Source: DAOTVS01 sp034436375 (GTDB lineage Bacteria > Chloroflexota > Anaerolineae > SpSt-313). Taken from it: a DNA stretch of 34,647 bases. The DNA lies in contig DAOTVS010000052.1 in assembly GCA_034436375.1 (NCBI GenBank), positions 1 through 34,647 of the forward strand, in the 5' to 3' direction. The notes under the pieces are model-generated. The model had not been told where the DNA came from and searched no databases. It saw nothing but the letters and a program-made list of their open reading frames with translations. The position numbers were made by a program, and so were the translations under genes. This document shows, one piece after another, positions 30,536-34,647 of this stretch (position 1 is the stretch's first letter; each line of letters opens with the position of its first letter).

Positions 30536-31828
30536 ATGGGTAGCGAGGGGATAGGCGCTTTGGGTGATTCGATGCCTGCCGCCGTGCAGGCGCTGGTGCG
30601 CGAGTGCAGCGTGCTCTGGTGGGGGGCTCCCCCTGCCCCGCCTGCGCGCACCTATTCCACCAGTGAGCAGCAGGCCGCCGAGGGCGAACTGGCGCGCTTT
30701 CTGGAGGCCGTGACGGCGGAGGTCAAGCGCTTGCCCCGCACCGAGCCGGGGCTCGGTGCCGTGCAGGAGCGCCTCACGGGCGCTTTTGTCGCCTTTGCCC
30801 GCACCGGCCTGGGCCTGGCTGACCGCCACCTGTCGGCGCTTCTGCAAGGCGGCTTTGTGCAGGCCGGAGCCGATTTCGCCCGCCGGGCACGGCAGTTCGA
30901 CCCGCAGATCAGCGGCGAGGATATCTTCCAGGCCCTGCGCAACGTGTGGACCATGAACGGCCTGCAGGTGCTGCTGGGGCTACCGGTGCGGGTGACGCCG
31001 GCCGTCTTTGCCTACAGCATGCTCTACCCCTACACCGACAACTATCTCGACGACCCCGCCGTCGCACCCGAGACCAAGCTCGCCTTTGACGAGCGCTTCC
31101 GGCGGCGCCTGGAGGGGGAAGAGGTCCGCCCCGAGAACACGGCGGAGCAGGCCATATTCGACCTGGTGGCCATGATCGAGGGCCAGTACGAGCGCACGCG
31201 CTATCCGCTGGTGCAAGCCAGCCTGCGGGCCATACATCGGGCGCAGGACCGCTCGATCGGCCTGGTGCACCCGGGCGCCTCACCCTATGAGGTGGATGTG
31301 CTCGGCATCAGCCTGGAAAAGGGCGGCGCCTCGGTGCTGGCCGACGGCTACCTGGTAGCAGGCGACCTGAGCGCCGCGCAGGCCCGCTTCCTTTTTGACT
31401 GGGGCGCCTTGGTGCAACTGGTCGATGACCTGCAGGATGTGGTGGAGGATGAGCGCGCCGGGCGCCTGACCGTCTTTGCCCAGACGGCGCACCGCTGGCC
31501 GCTGGACGCCGTCACGACGCGCACGCTCCAGTTCGGCGCCGGGGTGCTCGCGCAGTTGGGATGCTTTACTGCGCCGGGTGCGCAGCCGCTCAAAGAGCTG
31601 ATGCAGCTGGGGACGCTGGGGCTCGTCACGACCGCGGCCGGGCAGGCGGGGCGGCTCTACAGCCGGAAATACCTCGACGCGCTCGAGGCCCGCTCGCCCT
31701 TCCGCTTTTCGTTCATGGCGCAGCAGCGCAAGAAGATGGCCGGCAAGCGCATTTCGCTCGTGCGCCTGGTGGAAGCGATGGCCGGGCCGGCGGCGCTGGA
31801 CCGCTTGGCCAGTTTTGAACCAGTCTGA
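30536..31828 (+). CDS. Class 1 isoprenoid-synthase-fold enzyme
   Basis: A 430-residue helical protein. Two Asp-rich motifs lie where class 1 isoprenoid enzymes bind Mg and diphosphate: DNYLDD (168-173) and VDDLQDVVEDE (296-306). The spacing of about 125 residues fits the two facing helices of the fold. It lacks the usual DDxxD context of prenyltransferases and a GxxxG substrate-length determinant, so the exact reaction (terpene cyclisation, head-to-head condensation or prenyl transfer) cannot be told. The start at 30536 has AGGGGG about 9 nt upstream. It has no isoprenoid-pathway neighbour and is flanked by palindromes on both sides. Confidence 0.72.
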   Translation: MGSEGIGALGDSMPAAVQALVRECSVLWWGAPPAPPARTYSTSEQQAAEGELARFLEAVTAEVKRLPRTEPGLGAVQERLTGAFVAFARTGLGLADRHLSALLQGGFVQAGADFARRARQFDPQISGEDIFQALRNVWTMNGLQVLLGLPVRVTPAVFAYSMLYPYTDNYLDDPAVAPETKLAFDERFRRRLEGEEVRPENTAEQAIFDLVAMIEGQYERTRYPLVQASLRAIHRAQDRSIGLVHPGASPYEVDVLGISLEKGGASVLADGYLVAGDLSAAQARFLFDWGALVQLVDDLQDVVEDERAGRLTVFAQTAHRWPLDAVTTRTLQFGAGVLAQLGCFTAPGAQPLKELMQLGTLGLVTTAAGQAGRLYSRKYLDALEARSPFRFSFMAQQRKKMAGKRISLVRLVEAMAGPAALDRLASFEPV

Positions 31829-31910
31829 GTTCAGGGGGCAAAAGAAGGGGAGGGACGCGGAAATGCAATCTCCGCGTCCCTCCCCTTCTTTTGCCCCCTG
31901 AACTCAGACT
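31822..31910. terminator. 89-bp hairpin shared by two convergent genes
   Basis: Arms 31822-31861 and 31871-31910 are perfect reverse complements over 40 bp with a 9-nt loop. The left arm includes the TGA of the isoprenoid enzyme gene (31826-31828) and the right arm overlaps the TAG of ileS (31909-31911). A bidirectional transcription terminator is the simplest reading. Confidence 0.85.
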
Positions 31911-34647
31911 ACCTTCTCACGGCGACGCGCACCTCGGCCCCGGCCACACGCACGCGCTCCTCGCGGTCCCACGGTTGGCCGTCGTCCTGCGTGAGGAGCG
32001 TGCTGCAGAGCGTTTCCTCGCACAGGTATTCCTGCAGGCCACTCAAGGCAGTGCCGGCAGCGTCGGGCAGGCCAAAGAGCCCCACGGTGATGCGGTCGTT
32101 GATCTGATAGCCCGCCTCCTTGCGCTGCGTCTGCACATAGCGCACCAGGTCGCGCACCAGGCCCTCAGCGGCCAGGTCTGGCGTGATGACCGTATCAATG
32201 GCCACGGTGATGCCCTTGTCGTTGGCCACAGTCAGGCCGGCAGCCGGCTGCGTGTGCACGATGATCTCGTCAGGGGCGAGCTCCAGCCGCTCACCGGCCA
32301 CCTCGAGCGTCACGGGCTGCTCGGCGCGCACCTGGCGCACGACGGCCGCCGGGTCCAGCTGCCCCAGCGCCGCGCGCACCGCCGGGAAGCGGGAGCCGAG
32401 GCGCGGACCCAGAAGCTTGCCATCGGCCACGACCCGGTAGGTCACGAGGGCCGACTCGTCGGTCACAAACTCGAGCGCCTTGGTGTTCAGCTCATCGCGC
32501 ACGACAGCGGCCAGTTCCTCCCGCAGTGGGCTATAGCCGTTGCCGGTAAAGACCATCGCCTTGGCCAGCGGCTGGCGCACCTTGATGTTGGCTGCGCCGC
32601 GCGCGCCCAGGCCCAACGCCGCCACCCGGCGGGCCAGGTCCATCTGCGCCAACAGATCGGCGTCGATGGCCGCCTGATCGGCCTCCGGCCAGTCGCAGTG
32701 GTGCACGCTGACATGGGCTGCGGGCTGCACAGCACGCACCAGGTTCTGATACATCACCTCGGTGACGAACGGCGTAAACGGCGCCAGCAGCCGGCACAAA
32801 CGCACCAGCACATAGTAGAGGACGGCATAGGCCGTCTGCTTGTCGGTGTCGTGCTCGCTCTTCCAGAAGCGGCGGCGGCTGCGGCGCACGTACCAGTTGG
32901 TCAGGTCCTCCAGGAAAGAATCGATGCTGACCGTCGCCCCGTACGGGTCCGATTCCTCCAGCGCCGATGTGCAGCGCAGCACAACCTCATTGAGGCGCGC
33001 CACGATCCAACGATCGAGGAGGTTGTTGCTCTTGGGCGTTTCGCCCTCGGGCGCCGCCGGATTAAAGCCCTCCGGCGACGGCTCCCAACCATCCAACTTG
33101 GCATAGGTGACGAAAAAGTTATAGACGTTCCACAACGGCAGCAAGAACCGACGGCGGACCTCATCGGCGCGGCCATAGCCGAAGAGGAGGTTGGCCTCGG
33201 GCCGCTGGCTGCAATAGAGCCAGCGCATGACATCCACCCCCATCTTGTCGGCGGCCTCGTTGAACTCGATCGAGTTCCCCCAGCTCTTGTGCATCGGCCG
33301 GCCGTCCTCAGCCATCAGGGTGCCGTAGCCAAAATTCTGCAGGAAAGGCGGGGTCTTGTCGATCACCGCGGCCATGGCCAGCAGGCTATAGAACCAGTTG
33401 CGGAACTGGCCGGGGAACGACTCGCTGATCCAGTCGGCCGGGTACCAGCGGCGCCAATAGTCTGGGTTGCTGCGATAGGACAGCGTGCTGAAGCTGACGA
33501 TGCCGGCATCGAGCCAGGGGTTACCCACATCGGCGATGCGGCTCATCGTGCCGCCACACTGCGGGCAGCGGATCTTGACGGCATCGATATAAGGCCGGTG
33601 CGGCGTGTGCCCGGCGAATTCGTCCCAGCCGGCAATCGCACGCGCTTGGAGCTCCTCCTCATCGCCCACGACCTCATAGTGATGGCAGTCAACGCACTCC
33701 CAGATGGGCAGCGCCAGGCCCCAGTAGCGCTTTTTGCTGATCATCCAGTCGTGCATGTTGCGCAGCCAGTCCATCTCTCGCTCCAGGCCAAAGGCCGGGA
33801 TCCAGCGGATCTGCTGCGTGATGTCCATCATATCTTTGCGCAGGTCGTCCATGCGGATGAACCACTCGTCGACCAGGCGGAAGACCAGCTCCGTCTTGCA
33901 GCGCCAGCATACGGGGTAGCGGTGTGCGTGCTCTTCCACGCGATAGAGCAGGCCCTTTTCCTTGAGCCGGTTGAAGACCGGCTGGGCCACTTCGGCGACC
34001 GGGAGCCCAGAGAGCCAGCCAAAGCCCTCCACAAAGTGCCCCTCTTCATCCAGCGGGGCGATCAGCGGCAGGCCGTACTTCTTGCCCAACTGAAAGTCCT
34101 CGGCGCCACAGCCGGGGGCGATGTGCACGATGCCCGTGCCCTCCGCCTCGCCGACCTCATCCCACAGGATCACCCGGTGCGCCTGAGCCGCACTCTGGGT
34201 CACACCCTGGGTCAACGCCTTGAGATCAGTAAAGCCGCCGATGCGCTGGGCCGCCGGCAGGTCATCGAACGGGCCATCGTAGGTCCAGCCCTCCATCTCG
34301 GTGCCCTTGAGCTCGGCCAGGACCTCATATTCGCCGCGCAGCATCGAGAGCGCCCCCTTGGAGAGGTAGAGGATCTCATCGCCATTGCGCACCCTGACGT
34401 AAGTCAGGTTGGGGCCTACCGCCGCGGCCACGTTGGAGCTCAGCGTCCAGGGCGTAGTCGTCCAGACCAGGAGCGACTCGCCAGGCCGCCCGCGCAAGCG
34501 GAAGCGCACCGTCACACTGCGGTGCACCAGGTCGGCATAGCCGTCAGTGACAATCTCATGCTGGCTGATGCCCGTTTCGCAGCGCGGGCACCAGGGCATC
34601 ACATCCGCGCCCCGGTAGAGCCAGCCCTTCTCCCAGCACTTCTTGAG
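31909..34647 (-). CDS. ileS: Isoleucyl-tRNA synthetase, 3' part (5' end outside window)
   Basis: The frame is open to the window edge, with about 912 residues visible; the N-terminal HIGH motif lies outside. Residues near the edge (LYRGADVMPWCPRCETGISQHE) lead into the CP1 editing domain, with LLVWTTTPWTLSSN and GTGIVHIAPGCG. The catalytic core continues with LPIWEC, CPQCGGTM and DAGIVSFSTL. The signature loop reads MHKSWGNSIE at the KMSKS position. The C-terminal anticodon-binding region (WYVRRSRRRFWKS and onward) and a DUF5915-like tail complete the long IleRS form common in bacteria of this type. It charges tRNA-Ile. The stop lies in a long palindrome. Confidence 0.93.
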   Translation of the reverse strand, partial: LKKCWEKGWLYRGADVMPWCPRCETGISQHEIVTDGYADLVHRSVTVRFRLRGRPGESLLVWTTTPWTLSSNVAAAVGPNLTYVRVRNGDEILYLSKGALSMLRGEYEVLAELKGTEMEGWTYDGPFDDLPAAQRIGGFTDLKALTQGVTQSAAQAHRVILWDEVGEAEGTGIVHIAPGCGAEDFQLGKKYGLPLIAPLDEEGHFVEGFGWLSGLPVAEVAQPVFNRLKEKGLLYRVEEHAHRYPVCWRCKTELVFRLVDEWFIRMDDLRKDMMDITQQIRWIPAFGLEREMDWLRNMHDWMISKKRYWGLALPIWECVDCHHYEVVGDEEELQARAIAGWDEFAGHTPHRPYIDAVKIRCPQCGGTMSRIADVGNPWLDAGIVSFSTLSYRSNPDYWRRWYPADWISESFPGQFRNWFYSLLAMAAVIDKTPPFLQNFGYGTLMAEDGRPMHKSWGNSIEFNEAADKMGVDVMRWLYCSQRPEANLLFGYGRADEVRRRFLLPLWNVYNFFVTYAKLDGWEPSPEGFNPAAPEGETPKSNNLLDRWIVARLNEVVLRCTSALEESDPYGATVSIDSFLEDLTNWYVRRSRRRFWKSEHDTDKQTAYAVLYYVLVRLCRLLAPFTPFVTEVMYQNLVRAVQPAAHVSVHHCDWPEADQAAIDADLLAQMDLARRVAALGLGARGAANIKVRQPLAKAMVFTGNGYSPLREELAAVVRDELNTKALEFVTDESALVTYRVVADGKLLGPRLGSRFPAVRAALGQLDPAAVVRQVRAEQPVTLEVAGERLELAPDEIIVHTQPAAGLTVANDKGITVAIDTVITPDLAAEGLVRDLVRYVQTQRKEAGYQINDRITVGLFGLPDAAGTALSGLQEYLCEETLCSTLLTQDDGQPWDREERVRVAGAEVRVAVRR

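Overview
The window is a high-GC bacterial chromosome segment. It has dense gene packing, clear sigma-70 promoters (TTGACA/TATAAT), NarL-type two-component signalling and several Pro/Thr-rich lipoproteins followed by beta-propeller repeats. Together with the gene families present, this points to a member of Chloroflexota (Anaerolineae/Caldilineae-like). The assignment is an inference from gene content; there is no rRNA gene here to confirm it. No tRNA, CRISPR array, transposase or prophage was found.

Layout, left to right. 1-860: C-terminal part of a CehA/McbA-type PHP metallohydrolase. 1191-3775: a polytopic membrane protein with fourfold internal repeats, then an ABC ATPase and its ABC-2 permease. 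3852-6211: a translationally coupled response regulator and histidine kinase. 6531-8333: DoxX-family protein, a tiny lipoprotein and peptide deformylase. 8498-9691: a lipoprotein beta-propeller. 9892-12575: a compact operon of YebC/TACO1, RuvC, RuvA, a CvpA-like membrane protein and a small one-CxxC protein. 12705-15198 (minus): a hydrogenase-maturation-type protease, a radical SAM protein and a family 2 glycosyltransferase. 15389-18245 (minus): an L-fucose isomerase-like enzyme and a PsbP/DUF1795-like protein. 18631-21402: a P-type ATPase behind a long leader. 21608-22036 (minus): a zinc-ribbon protein with an Arg/Asp/Gly tail. 22513-26899 (minus): a pair of overlapping UvrD-family helicase genes. 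27030-27542 (minus): nitroreductase. 27728-30101 (minus): an operon of two Gfo/Idh/MocA oxidoreductases and a HExxH protein. 30536-31828: a class 1 isoprenoid-synthase-fold enzyme. 31909-34647 (minus): isoleucyl-tRNA synthetase, cut by the window edge.

Two kinds of non-coding structure stand out and are not explained by the genes. The first is a family of about 137-175 bp intergenic elements (five paired copies between 1041 and 14444) made of inverted arms of a 7-bp tandem repeat (CGTAAnn) around an 85-91 bp core. Because the period is 7, the arms carry stop codons in all three frames, and five neighbouring genes end inside an arm. The second is a set of very long, nearly perfect palindromes (19-40 bp per arm) in the right half, all with unrelated sequences. 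Most overlap or closely follow gene ends, and two lie in 5' leaders. The 80-bp loopless palindrome at 18447-18526 sits between a consensus promoter and an intrinsic terminator upstream of the P-type ATPase, which suggests an attenuated leader or a small RNA.
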